Source: DASRSE01 sp035656655
GTDB taxonomy: Bacteria; Planctomycetota; Planctomycetia; Pirellulales; DASRSE01
Assembly (NCBI GenBank): GCA_035656655.1
Contig: DASRSE010000340.1
Location: 1 to 12,693 of the forward strand
Reading direction: 5' to 3'
Length of the DNA: 12,693 nucleotides
Below, piece after piece: positions 7,072 to 12,693 of the stretch; position 1 is the first letter of the stretch; each line of letters starts with the position of its first letter. The translations under genes and the position numbers were made by a program. Under the pieces are notes generated by a model. It did not search any database. It saw only the letters and a list, made by a program, of their open reading frames with translations, and was not told where the DNA came from.

Positions 7072-7431
7072 TGTGATTTGAGTCGTTAAATTGGCGCGGA
7101 GGCGGGGGCGAATAGGTCCTGCATCGCGAGCACGTTATCCACAGACTTTACCACAACCGCGATGGGTGTTTCGAGTGTCGATCGCAGTGCTGGTCTGGCG
7201 ACGCGGAGGCGAGGTCGGGCATTTCTGCGCAGGGGTGGATTCTCCGCAGGCGGAGAAAATGACGAAAGAAGGCGAATCGCGATGGGCGAGATTCCGCCTA
7301 AAGGTCTGCCAAATCCGGTCGAAATTCGCCAGGAAAATCGTCGCGGATCGGCCTTGGAGGGAAATCGCGAAACCGGTACCATTCGACCGCTTTTCTCCCG
7401 CGGTTTTCTCGTCGCTGGCAAGGTCGGCCGC
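7072..7431. other. 360-base stretch without a supported gene
   Basis: This lies between the divergent SixA-like and lipoprotein genes. Frames are open on both strands, but none shows recognisable motifs or a plausible start. It holds a TTATCCACA nonamer identical to the E. coli DnaA-box consensus (7135-7143), a degenerate second one (TTTACCACA, 7147-7155) and a perfect short hairpin TTCTCCGC-AG-GCGGAGAA (7240-7257). A weak promoter-like pair, TTGGAG (7354-7359) and TACCAT (7377-7382) with a 17-base spacer, would suit the lipoprotein gene. Confidence 0.5.
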
Positions 7432-7689
7432 ATGGCTCGCTGGGCTATTTGGTTGCTGGTTTGCGCTTCCGTCTTCACGGCGGGTTGCCGCGGCACGTCC
7501 TATCCCGACCTATTCCATCCTGGCACCATTCCTCAGCAACTCCACTCGGCCGAACGATTCGATCCCTATCCGGACAATGATGCGGGCCCGACGATGGAAG
7601 GGGTGCGGCCGCCCGGCTTTGATCGCCCGTGGCCGGAGCCGGTCCAAGCGCGCTGGACCTTTCCGAACGGCCGCCCGCCAGCGCAATAA
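7432..7689 (+). CDS. Small predicted lipoprotein
   Basis: The 85-residue product begins MARWAIWLLVCASVFTAGC: a short hydrophobic signal ending in a lipobox-like TAGC, so Cys19 is the likely lipidated residue. Thr at -3 is slightly off consensus. The mature part is short and polar with TSYPDLFHPGT, DPYPDNDAGP and FDRPWPEPVQ. I associate this pattern (HPGT, then DPYP..D.GP, then a P.PEP end) with small planctomycete secreted proteins of unknown role. AAGG lies eight bases upstream of the ATG, which supports this start; the frame is open further left to 7162, but the added residues look non-coding. It stands 126 bases before the ABC permease gene and might share its transcript. Function unknown. 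Confidence 0.75.
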   Translation: MARWAIWLLVCASVFTAGCRGTSYPDLFHPGTIPQQLHSAERFDPYPDNDAGPTMEGVRPPGFDRPWPEPVQARWTFPNGRPPAQ

Positions 7690-7787
7690 GGGTAGCCAAG
7701 CGGCCGCGCGGCTCTTAAACTGGAGGTTTACGGTCTGCGGAAGAAACTGCGGACCGCGGATTCCTTCTTGGGGGCTTGGCCTACGGC

Positions 7788-7805
7788 GTTGGAGCTTGCT
7801 CCAAC
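7788..7805 (+). promoter_or_regulatory. Short perfect hairpin before the permease gene
   Basis: GTTGGAGC-TT-GCTCCAAC is an 8-bp inverted repeat with a 2-base centre, ending ten bases before the permease ATG. A second imperfect hairpin (GGTCTGCGG at 7732-7740 with CTGCGGACC at 7747-7755) lies just upstream. Neither is followed by a T-run, so they are not ordinary terminators. They may affect processing or translation, or be a dispersed genomic repeat. Confidence 0.4.
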
Positions 7806-7815
7806 CTTCGCGCAG

Positions 7816-8655
7816 ATGGCTGATTCGGTGGCCTATCGTCCGACGACTCCGCGCCCTTGGCTGGCGGCCTATACGCTCTGCGCCCGCGAGTTGGTTCGTT
7901 TCTTTCGGCAGCCCAACCGAGTGCTCGGGGCGATTGGCCAGCCGCTCATTTTTTGGATTCTGTTTGGGGCCGGGATGAGCTCGTTTCGGATGCAAAACTC
8001 GGGCAATTCGAGCCCTGCCTGGTACCGCGAGTACTATTTTCCTGGCACGATCGTGCTGATTATCTTGTTCACCGCGATTTTCGCGACGATTTCGATCATT
8101 GAGGATCGCCGCGAAGGATTTTTGCAATCGGTTCTGGTGGCGCCGTTGCCGCGCTGGTCGATGGTGCTGGGAAAGCTGCTCGGCGGAACGCTGATCGCGC
8201 TGATTCAGGCGGCGATCTTTCTGGTCCTGGGGCTGACCTTAGGATTGCGGTTTAGCCCGCTCACGCTCGGCGCCATCGTGCTCTGGCTGTTTGTGATTTC
8301 ATTGGCGCTGACGACGCTGGGCTTCGTGATTGCGTGGCGGATGGACTCGACCCAAGGCTTTCACGCGATCATGAGCGTATTTCTGATGCCGATGTGGCTG
8401 TTGTCCGGAGCCTTTTTTCCGGCGCCCGATAATTGGCTCGGTTGGATCATTCGCCTGAACCCCCTCACGTATGGCGTGGCCGGCTTGCGCCGGCTGTTGT
8501 ATTGGAATGCCTCGGAACCGGTGCCGGCGGGCGCGTTGCCCAGCGAGTTGCCTGCGGCGTGGCTTTGCGGTTTGGTAATGGTGGGCTTTACTTTGTTGTT
8601 GTTTGCCGCCGCTTGGAGGATTTCCGCGCGGCGGACGACCGGAGATTTGCTATGA
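7816..8655 (+). CDS. ABC-2 type transporter permease
   Basis: A 279-residue integral membrane protein of the ABC-2 (DrrB/NodJ-like) permease family. A cytoplasmic N-terminus with ARELVRFFRQPNRV leads into about six hydrophobic segments (near residues 36-54, 75-95, 118-140, 146-170, 182-200 and 250-272). The family signature region YYFPGTIVLIILFTAIFATI, then EDRREGFLQSVLVAPLPR, is clear, as is the late NPLTYGVAGLRRLL. ATG at 7816 is chosen; an in-frame TTG at 7768 would translate the hairpin region and lacks homology. The partner ATPase is not next to it and is not in the window. The stop overlaps the SCO start (ATGA), so the two are translationally coupled, which suggests a link with oxidase assembly. 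The transported substrate is unknown. Confidence 0.9.
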   Translation: MADSVAYRPTTPRPWLAAYTLCARELVRFFRQPNRVLGAIGQPLIFWILFGAGMSSFRMQNSGNSSPAWYREYYFPGTIVLIILFTAIFATISIIEDRREGFLQSVLVAPLPRWSMVLGKLLGGTLIALIQAAIFLVLGLTLGLRFSPLTLGAIVLWLFVISLALTTLGFVIAWRMDSTQGFHAIMSVFLMPMWLLSGAFFPAPDNWLGWIIRLNPLTYGVAGLRRLLYWNASEPVPAGALPSELPAAWLCGLVMVGFTLLLFAAAWRISARRTTGDLL

Positions 8656-9299
8656 AACATTCGGCTCTGATATTTTGGGTGACGGTGCTCGTGTTCGGCA
8701 CGATTTCATACGGCGGATTTAAGCTCCTTCAGTTGCGATCCACGACGGCCGCGGCCGACGACAAGACAAAGGACGAAGTCGCGCCCAAAAAAGTCGTCCC
8801 TTTCACGTTGACCGATCAGGATGGCAATGACTGGAGCTCCAAGAGCCTGGACGGTCAGGTCTGGGTCGCCAGCTATTTCTTCGCGAGCTGCCCGCAGATT
8901 TGCTTTCAACTCAACCAAGAACTGGCCAAGCTGCAACAAGATCCGCAGTTCGCCCAGGTGAAGTTCGTCAGCATCACCTGCGATCCCGAGAACGATCTCC
9001 CGGCCGTCTTGAAGGAATACGCCAAGAAGTTTTCCGCCGATCACTCGCGGTGGGTTTTCTTGACGGGCGATCTAAAGAAAGTGCAACAGATCGGGCTGGA
9101 TCTGCAAATCACCGTGTTGAAACAGACCCATTCCGACCGGCTCGTGATTGTGGACCCCTCCGGCGTCATCCGCGGCCGGTTCCGGGCGACCGCGCCGGAC
9201 CAATTGGAACTGACCAAGAAGACGCTACTGAGCGTGCTGGCCGAATCCAAGAATTTGGCGACGAAAACGAATCCGACGGCCGAAACCAAGGCGCCGTGA
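8652..9299 (+). CDS. SCO1/SenC family copper chaperone
   Basis: SCO proteins deliver copper to the Cu-A site of cytochrome c oxidase, or keep its cysteines reduced, outside the cytoplasmic membrane. The 215-residue product has one N-terminal membrane anchor (about 5-27), a short acidic linker, and a thioredoxin-like domain starting VPFTLTDQDG. The copper-binding set is complete: Cys80 and Cys84 in FFASCPQICF and His160 in KQTHSDRLVIVD, followed by PSGVIRGRF. The residue after the second Cys is Phe, where Pro is usual. The ATG at 8652 overlaps the permease stop by four bases. DUF420, another oxidase-associated family, begins 13 bases later, which supports an oxidase maturation role. Confidence 0.93.
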   Translation: MKHSALIFWVTVLVFGTISYGGFKLLQLRSTTAAADDKTKDEVAPKKVVPFTLTDQDGNDWSSKSLDGQVWVASYFFASCPQICFQLNQELAKLQQDPQFAQVKFVSITCDPENDLPAVLKEYAKKFSADHSRWVFLTGDLKKVQQIGLDLQITVLKQTHSDRLVIVDPSGVIRGRFRATAPDQLELTKKTLLSVLAESKNLATKTNPTAETKAP

Positions 9300-9312
9300 A
9301 CGAAGGATGCTC

Positions 9313-9786
9313 ATGAGCGGGTTGGTTGTTTTGCCGATATTCGCGCTCGCCGTGACCGATCTTCCGGTCCTGAATGCGTCTCTCAACGGCTGCGCGACCG
9401 TGCTCTTGGTGCTTGGGCAAATTCAAATCAAACGCCGTCAAGAAACCGCGCACAAATGGACGATGCTGGCGGCGTTCGGCGTGTCGATTTTGTTTCTCAT
9501 TTCGTATCTGGCTTACCACATCCAGATTCACGGGGGGCGAAAATTTCCGTCGTATCCGCCTACGGCCATCCGGTATGGATACTATGCGATGCTCCTCTCG
9601 CACGTGGTGCTGGCGGCGATGGTCCCCTTTTTGGCCGGCTGGACGATCTACTTGGGCTTGAGCGATCAACGGATTCGGCACCGGCGCTGGGCGAAAATAA
9701 CATGGCCGATCTGGCTCTATGTTTCGGTCACGGGGGTCGCCGTTTATGTGATTTTGTATCAGATCTACCCCCCGCTGGCCGCCTGA
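9313..9786 (+). CDS. DUF420 membrane protein (CtaM/YozB-like), oxidase assembly
   Basis: A 157-residue polytopic membrane protein of the DUF420 family. Family features seen: LPVLNASLN (17-25), AHKWTM (46-51), SYLAYHIQIHGG (64-75), LLSHVVLA (94-101) and RHRRWAK leading to WLYVSVTGV (122-142). His47, His69, His73, His97 and His123 could bind metal or haem. The relatives CtaM (S. aureus) and YozB (B. subtilis) are linked to aa3-type oxidase function. I choose ATG at 9313 because GAAGG (9302-9306) stands six bases before it; the ATG at 9307 directly abuts that site and is the alternative. It is tightly packed after SCO and almost certainly in the same transcript. Confidence 0.9.
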   Translation: MSGLVVLPIFALAVTDLPVLNASLNGCATVLLVLGQIQIKRRQETAHKWTMLAAFGVSILFLISYLAYHIQIHGGRKFPSYPPTAIRYGYYAMLLSHVVLAAMVPFLAGWTIYLGLSDQRIRHRRWAKITWPIWLYVSVTGVAVYVILYQIYPPLAA

Positions 9787-9788
9787 TC

Positions 9789-9794
9789 TATAAT
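9789..9794 (+). promoter_or_regulatory. TATAAT box before the CPxC membrane protein gene
   Basis: A perfect TATAAT lies three bases after the DUF420 stop and 38 bases before the next ATG. No acceptable -35 hexamer is found at 16-18 bases and there is no TGn extension. It may be an internal promoter that lets the last two genes of the cluster be expressed separately. Confidence 0.4.
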
Positions 9795-9832
9795 CGGCCG
9801 AGTCAGATGTTCTGTCCATTGCGAGCAAAACG

Positions 9833-10201
9833 ATGAAACAGACTTGGTTGCGAAACGCATTGATGTTGGCGTTGGCGGCGATGATCTTGGCGACCGGCGC
9901 GGCCATGGCCTCGGCTTGTCCGAGTTGCCGTGAGGCGCTGGCGGCGGGCGACCCGCAACAGGCCAATCTGGTCCGCGGCTTTTATTGGAGCATCCTCTTC
10001 ATGCTCCTCACGCCGTTCACCTTGCTAGGCACGTTTGGCACCTACATGTACTTGCTGGTCAAGCGCGAGCGCGTGGCGCGCGAGGCCAAGAGCGCGGCTG
10101 CGGCCGCCATGCACGCCGCGGTTCCGGAACGTGACGCGGCCGATGCCGCCACGGAACCAGCCGCCGCGGCCGAAGCGCCGCAACGTGTGGAGGTTGGTTA
10201 A
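9833..10201 (+). CDS. Secreted/membrane protein with CPSC motif, unassigned
   Basis: The 122-residue product has a signal peptide (1-27, ending AAMASA), then immediately a CPSC motif (Cys29, Cys32) in ACPSCREALAAGD, a single membrane segment (about 52-76, YWSILFMLLTPFTLLGTFGTYMY), and an Ala-rich, charged tail. Placed this way, the two cysteines lie outside the cytoplasmic membrane close to its surface and the tail lies inside. A CPxC pair next to SCO and DUF420 suggests metal or thiol chemistry for the oxidase copper site, but that is inference. I know no experimental family for it. It follows DUF420 by 46 bases on the same strand. The ATG has no strong Shine-Dalgarno site, but the signal peptide fixes the start well. 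Confidence 0.78.
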   Translation: MKQTWLRNALMLALAAMILATGAAMASACPSCREALAAGDPQQANLVRGFYWSILFMLLTPFTLLGTFGTYMYLLVKRERVAREAKSAAAAAMHAAVPERDAADAATEPAAAAEAPQRVEVG

Positions 10202-10252
10202 GCAGCGAGCGACGGTCAGGCCGTGCCGAATGAGCGCAGCGATTCTTCCGAG

Positions 10253-10513
10253 ATGCAAAAAATGATCTCTCTTCGCCACCCATCTTTCGCCTTGCGTCCG
10301 CGGTTCGCGCGGCTCCGTCGTCGCGCGACTTTGATAATGGCCTGCGCAGTCGTTTGGTTGTTGCCCGCGCTCGCCTGGGCCAGCGAAGAGGAAGTTCCGG
10401 TCAAGGATGTGCCGAAGTCCTACACGCTCGCTTACGTGCTCGTCGTCCTGTGCATCGTGCTCGGCGTGTTTTCCGTCTGCCGGCGGACCAAGGTCACGGT
10501 CGACGAAGACTAG
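10253..10513 (+). CDS. Small membrane protein, unassigned, last gene of SCO cluster
   Basis: The 86-residue product has a basic N-terminal stretch rich in Arg (about 8-24), a signal or first membrane segment (25-43, ending WA), a short acidic loop SEEEVPVKDVPKSY, a second hydrophobic segment (about 58-75, YVLVVLCIVLGVFSVC) and a short tail RRTKVTVDED. I do not recognise a named family; the loop-helix pattern EEVPVKDVPKSY resembles small planctomycete proteins seen near oxidase genes, as far as I recall. The start is uncertain: GTG 10223, ATG 10253 and ATG 10262 are all in frame, and 10253 is a compromise. It lies 51 bases after the CPxC gene. A role in oxidase assembly is inferred from position only. 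Confidence 0.65.
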   Translation: MQKMISLRHPSFALRPRFARLRRRATLIMACAVVWLLPALAWASEEEVPVKDVPKSYTLAYVLVVLCIVLGVFSVCRRTKVTVDED

Positions 10514-10555
10514 CCGCGACGCAAGGCAGCCGCCGTGTGCTGATTTCAAGGCGCT

Positions 10556-10626
10556 GCCGGCGGTTTTCCTGGCGGCAGTTTTCCTGGCCGCAGCATTTAA
10601 GGCGGCAGCGTTTAAGGCGGCAGCGG
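10556..10626. repeat. 15-bp degenerate tandem repeat spanning the stop of the DUF6174-like gene
   Basis: Units begin at 10556, 10571, 10586, 10601 and 10616: GCCGGCGGTTTTCCT, GGCGGCAGTTTTCCT, GGCCGCAGCATTTAA, GGCGGCAGCGTTTAA and GGCGGCAGCGG. On the minus strand the unit carries the last codons of the neighbouring gene (Leu-Pro-Pro-stop). TAA occurs at 10612-10614 and again in frame at 10597-10599. Beyond that, the same frame would read a Pro-rich continuation. This fills most of the 98 bases between the two convergent genes. Confidence 0.9.
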
Positions 10627-11178
10627 CTCGAAACGGACAATCGACCAATCCAAGTCCAAGTTCTGAGCGGCAAACGCGCGGCGATAGCGGATGGGATAGC
10701 CGTAGCGCGGATCGAATTTGGCGCGCAAGGTCAAGATCGTGTCGCCGGGAATGTTGAACTGGGCCGCTTTCTTTGCCGGATCTTTCTGCACCGCCAAATC
10801 GTCGGCGATGAAGTCGAACAATTGCTCGATCCGCCAATAGTCCCAGGTTTGTTTGCGTTTCGGCTCCAGGCCGTCGCGAGTAAGCTCGGTCACGACGCCA
10901 TGATGAACCACCGCGTGCACTTTTCCGCTTTGGCGGCCGCCGATGAGCAGATCATATTGATAATTTTGCGGGCCGGCGGTTTCCCACGTCTTTTCGGCAC
11001 GGGCAAAATCGGCGTCGGTCAACAGCGGCACGCGCCCTTGCAGCACGGCAAACAACCCGATGCCGGCAGCGGTCAACAAGATGCTGAGCACCGCGCCGAT
11101 CAGAATCGGTCCGGCGAGCGAACGCCGCCGCAGCGGCGCGTCCGGCTTCGGCGAATCGTCAGGGAGCGCGGGTTCCAT
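10612..11178 (-). CDS. DUF6174-like membrane-anchored protein
   Basis: A 188-residue protein with a short proline-rich cytoplasmic N-terminus, basic LRRRS, one membrane helix (about 23-47) and an exported domain. The domain begins LTDADFARAEKTWETAGPQNYQY (53-75), then SGKVHAVVHHGVVTELTRDG, TWDYWRIEQLFDFI and FDPRYGYPIRYRR (155-167). The NYxY start and the DPRYGYP segment resemble the DUF6174 family of unknown function; this is from memory of the family pattern. No catalytic residues can be named. The ATG at 11178 is well placed before the membrane anchor. The gene is convergent with the SCO cluster and divergent from the aldo/keto reductase. Its final codons and stop lie in a 15-bp tandem repeat. 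Confidence 0.75.
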   Translation of the reverse strand: MEPALPDDSPKPDAPLRRRSLAGPILIGAVLSILLTAAGIGLFAVLQGRVPLLTDADFARAEKTWETAGPQNYQYDLLIGGRQSGKVHAVVHHGVVTELTRDGLEPKRKQTWDYWRIEQLFDFIADDLAVQKDPAKKAAQFNIPGDTILTLRAKFDPRYGYPIRYRRAFAAQNLDLDWSIVRFEPLPP

Positions 11179-11213
11179 TGCAAAGCTCGCATCGAGAGGG
11201 GGTCGTTTCCGCG

Positions 11214-11219
11214 ATTATA
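11214..11219 (-). promoter_or_regulatory. TATAAT box of the DUF6174-like gene
   Basis: A perfect TATAAT on the minus strand ends 35 bases before the ATG, giving a leader of about 29 bases. No good -35 sequence is present at 16-18 bases. Confidence 0.45.
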
Positions 11220-11266
11220 ACCGGATTGGCACAACGGCGCTGGGCAATTTTTGCACGCCGCGGCGG

Positions 11267-11294
11267 TTGCCGCACCGGGTCGATCCGATATGAT
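11267..11294 (+). promoter_or_regulatory. Promoter of the aldo/keto reductase gene
   Basis: TTGCCG (11267-11272) and TATGAT (11289-11294) are 16 bases apart, with 4 and 5 consensus matches. The start site would be near 11301, about 33 bases before the ATG at 11334. Confidence 0.5.
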
Positions 11295-11333
11295 GGACGG
11301 CTTCCCCCGTTGTCGAGCGAAGGACCCTTTCTC

Positions 11334-12293
11334 ATGCAGCGCCGCCCGCTTGGCCGCACCGGCCTCGAACTCTCCGCGTTGAGCTTTGGCGCGTCATCGC
11401 TCGGCCAAGAGTTTCGCAAAATCGATTTGCTGGAAGCGATGCGAGCGGTTCGCGTCGCGCTGGCGGTGGGGATGAACTTCATTGATACCTCTCCCTTTTA
11501 TGGCCGCGGCTTGAGCGAATGTTTGCTCGGGCCCGCCTTGCAAGGCATCCCGCGCGACCGCTATCTGCTCGGCTCGAAACTGGGGCGCTACGACGCGGCC
11601 CATTTCGACTTTTCCGCGCGGCGCGTGGTCGAGAGCGTCGATGTGAGTCTGCATCGGCTGGGGGTCGAGTATCTCGACATTATGCTCTGTCACGACGTCG
11701 AGTTCGTCGAACTCGATCAGATCGTGAACGAAACCTTGCCGGCGCTGCGCAAGGTCCAAGCGCAGGGCAAAGTGCGGTTCATCGGGATTAGCGGCTATCC
11801 GATGCACATCTTTCGCTACATCCTCGAACGGGCGCCGTTGGATGTGGTGCTGTCGTACAACCATTACACGTTGCAGAATACGATGTTTGCCGATCTGGCC
11901 CCCGCCTTGCAAGAGCAAGGGGTCGGCTTGATGAACGCGGCTCCTTTTTCGGCGCGGCTGCTGACCAATGCGCCGTTGCCGCCGTGGCACCGCGCCACTG
12001 AGTTGGTCCGCGCGACGGCCAAAAAGGCGGCCGATTATTGCGCGGCCCAAGGGGTCGATATCGCACAGTTGGCTCTGCAATTCGCACTCGATAATCCTGC
12101 GTTTGCGACGTGCATCGTCGGCTCGGCCAATCCGCGCAACGTCGAAAATTGGGCGCATTGGGCCGAAGAGCCGATCGACCAAGGCCTGCTGGCCGCCGTC
12201 CTCAAGATTTTGCAGCCGATCCACAATTGGTTTTATCAGGAGGGGCGGCCAGAGAATAATGACCCGCTCCCGGCCGGGACAACCGAAAAATAA
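11334..12293 (+). CDS. Aldo/keto reductase, sugar-dehydrogenase-like
   Basis: A 319-residue aldo/keto reductase, an NAD(P)-dependent (beta/alpha)8-barrel oxidoreductase. It starts MQRRPLGRTGLELSALSFGA. The catalytic tetrad is complete: Asp51 and Tyr56 in FIDTSPFYGRG, Lys82 in GSKLG, and His120 in IMLCHDVEF. Cofactor-binding elements are GKVRFIGISGYP, the SYNHYTLQN strand and CIVGSANPRNVEN near the C-terminus. The pattern (RTGLELS, GxNFIDTSPFYG, IDQ-like VSYNHY) resembles L-galactose, L-fucose or D-threo-aldose 1-dehydrogenases. The adjacent zinc dehydrogenase would fit a sugar-oxidation pathway, but the substrate is inferred. AAGGA lies nine bases upstream of the ATG at 11334; the frame is open further left to 11178 over the promoter, which is not coding. 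Confidence 0.92.
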   Translation: MQRRPLGRTGLELSALSFGASSLGQEFRKIDLLEAMRAVRVALAVGMNFIDTSPFYGRGLSECLLGPALQGIPRDRYLLGSKLGRYDAAHFDFSARRVVESVDVSLHRLGVEYLDIMLCHDVEFVELDQIVNETLPALRKVQAQGKVRFIGISGYPMHIFRYILERAPLDVVLSYNHYTLQNTMFADLAPALQEQGVGLMNAAPFSARLLTNAPLPPWHRATELVRATAKKAADYCAAQGVDIAQLALQFALDNPAFATCIVGSANPRNVENWAHWAEEPIDQGLLAAVLKILQPIHNWFYQEGRPENNDPLPAGTTEK

Positions 12294-12336
12294 ATTCGTC
12301 TGCATACCGCAGTCGCTGTGGACGAAGGTGAGCGAG

Positions 12337-12369
12337 GGCCGAGAAAAGAGCGAAGTTGTTTTTTCGGCC
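12337..12369. repeat. Inverted repeat between the two dehydrogenase genes
   Basis: GGCCGAGAAAA (12337-12347) can pair with TTTTTTCGGCC (12359-12369) over 11 bp with one G-U pair and an 11-base loop. The T-run is inside the stem, not after it, so this is not a normal terminator on either strand. The rest of 12294-12491 shows an isolated TTGACT (12455-12460) without a matching -10, and no gene. Confidence 0.45.
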
Positions 12370-12491
12370 GCTCCTCAACCGGCGCATTTCCCGTTGGCGG
12401 CTTGGTGGCCTGACCGAGAATTCAATCGGCGGCTCGGCTGGCCAGATGTTTCCGTTGACTTAAACCTCTCACGTCGCTCGCGAGTGCGAAT

Positions 12492-12693
12492 ATGAAAGCA
12501 TTATCACTAGATGCGCCGCTGCATTGGCGGCGTGTGGAGATCGCCCCGCCGGCCGAACCGGGGCCGGGCGAAGCGCTCGTGCGAGTCCACCGCGTCGGAA
12601 TTTGCGGTACCGACTTGAGCGGCTATCTCGGCAAGATGCCCTTTTTTAGCTATCCGCGCATTCCGGGCCACGAGCTGGGAGTGGAAGTTCTCG
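12492..12693 (+). CDS. Zinc-dependent alcohol dehydrogenase family, 3' end outside window
   Basis: Only the first 67 residues are present. They form the start of the GroES-like domain of medium-chain zinc dehydrogenases: MKALSLDAPLHWRRVEIAPP, PGPGEALVRVHRVGICGTDL with the catalytic zinc ligand Cys38, and FSYPRIPGHELGVEV with the zinc ligand His60 followed by Glu61. The structural zinc cysteines and Rossmann domain lie beyond the edge. ATG at 12492 gives the typical MKAL start; no strong ribosome site is visible. It follows the aldo/keto reductase by 198 bases on the same strand. Substrate unknown; sugar or polyol dehydrogenases of this family are common partners of aldo/keto reductases. Confidence 0.9.
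   Translation, partial: MKALSLDAPLHWRRVEIAPPAEPGPGEALVRVHRVGICGTDLSGYLGKMPFFSYPRIPGHELGVEVL

Noticed and set aside
7135..7143. Replication origin suggested by a DnaA box
   Set aside because: Only one exact box, no A+T-rich unwinding region, and no dnaA, dnaN or gidA nearby.
7086..7496. Open frame on the minus strand ending just before the SixA-like gene, with a plausible-looking C-terminus (VDNVLAMQDLFAP)
   Set aside because: The rest of the translation is Arg/Pro-rich and covers the lipoprotein signal region; no family recognised. The last 40 residues could be a remnant but cannot be supported.
7788..7805. Shine-Dalgarno site GGAG for the permease gene inside the hairpin
   Set aside because: It is 21 bases from the ATG at 7816, too far for normal initiation.
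7091..7978. 295-residue open frame on the plus strand across the gap, the lipoprotein and the permease start
   Set aside because: It runs out of frame through two better-supported genes and has an Arg/Ser/Trp-rich shadow composition.
10025..10837. Open frame antisense to the CPxC and small membrane genes
   Set aside because: It lacks motifs and runs through the 15-bp repeat, giving an Ala-rich artificial repeat.
11394..12305. 303-residue open frame antisense to the aldo/keto reductase
   Set aside because: The reductase has a complete catalytic tetrad; the antisense product is a composition artefact.
12337..12369. Intrinsic terminator after the aldo/keto reductase
   Set aside because: The T residues are part of the stem and nothing T-rich follows on either strand.

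Overview
The window looks like chromosomal DNA of a planctomycete, probably of the Pirellula type. This is inferred from gene content, high G+C, weak Shine-Dalgarno sites and family resemblances, not from a marker gene. Small proteins that I associate with that phylum support it: a lipoprotein, a 32-residue basic protein, a FabZ-like dehydratase with a distinctive N-terminus, and a DUF6174-like protein. There are no RNA genes, insertion sequences, CRISPR arrays or prophage genes.

Layout. Bases 1-1381 (+) hold the C-terminal part of a Prc/Tsp tail-specific protease, closed by a strong intrinsic terminator. proB (-) converges on it. A divergent intergenic region then leads to purF (+). A leftward block follows in transcription order: a SixA-like histidine phosphatase, an overlooked 32-residue basic protein, a FabZ-type dehydratase and trmB, which ends against purF. 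From 7432 rightward comes a small lipoprotein, then a tight group: ABC-2 permease, SCO copper chaperone, DUF420 protein, a CPxC membrane protein and a small membrane protein. A leftward DUF6174-like gene converges on that group. Its divergent neighbour is an aldo/keto reductase, followed by a zinc alcohol dehydrogenase that runs off the right edge.

How the genes work together. proB, purF, trmB and the FabZ-like gene are core metabolism or RNA modification. The 7816-10513 group looks like a cytochrome oxidase (Cu centre) assembly and export module without its ABC ATPase and without oxidase subunits in view. The aldo/keto reductase and zinc dehydrogenase may be a sugar-oxidation pair.

Most unusual structure. 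Two leftward genes, proB and the DUF6174-like gene, end inside short tandem repeats (19 bp and 15 bp). The repeat unit contains the last codons and the stop codon, so extra stop codons lie just downstream. At proB these fall in all three reading frames. Other items are the 32-residue basic ORF and the two small unassigned membrane proteins beside SCO/DUF420.
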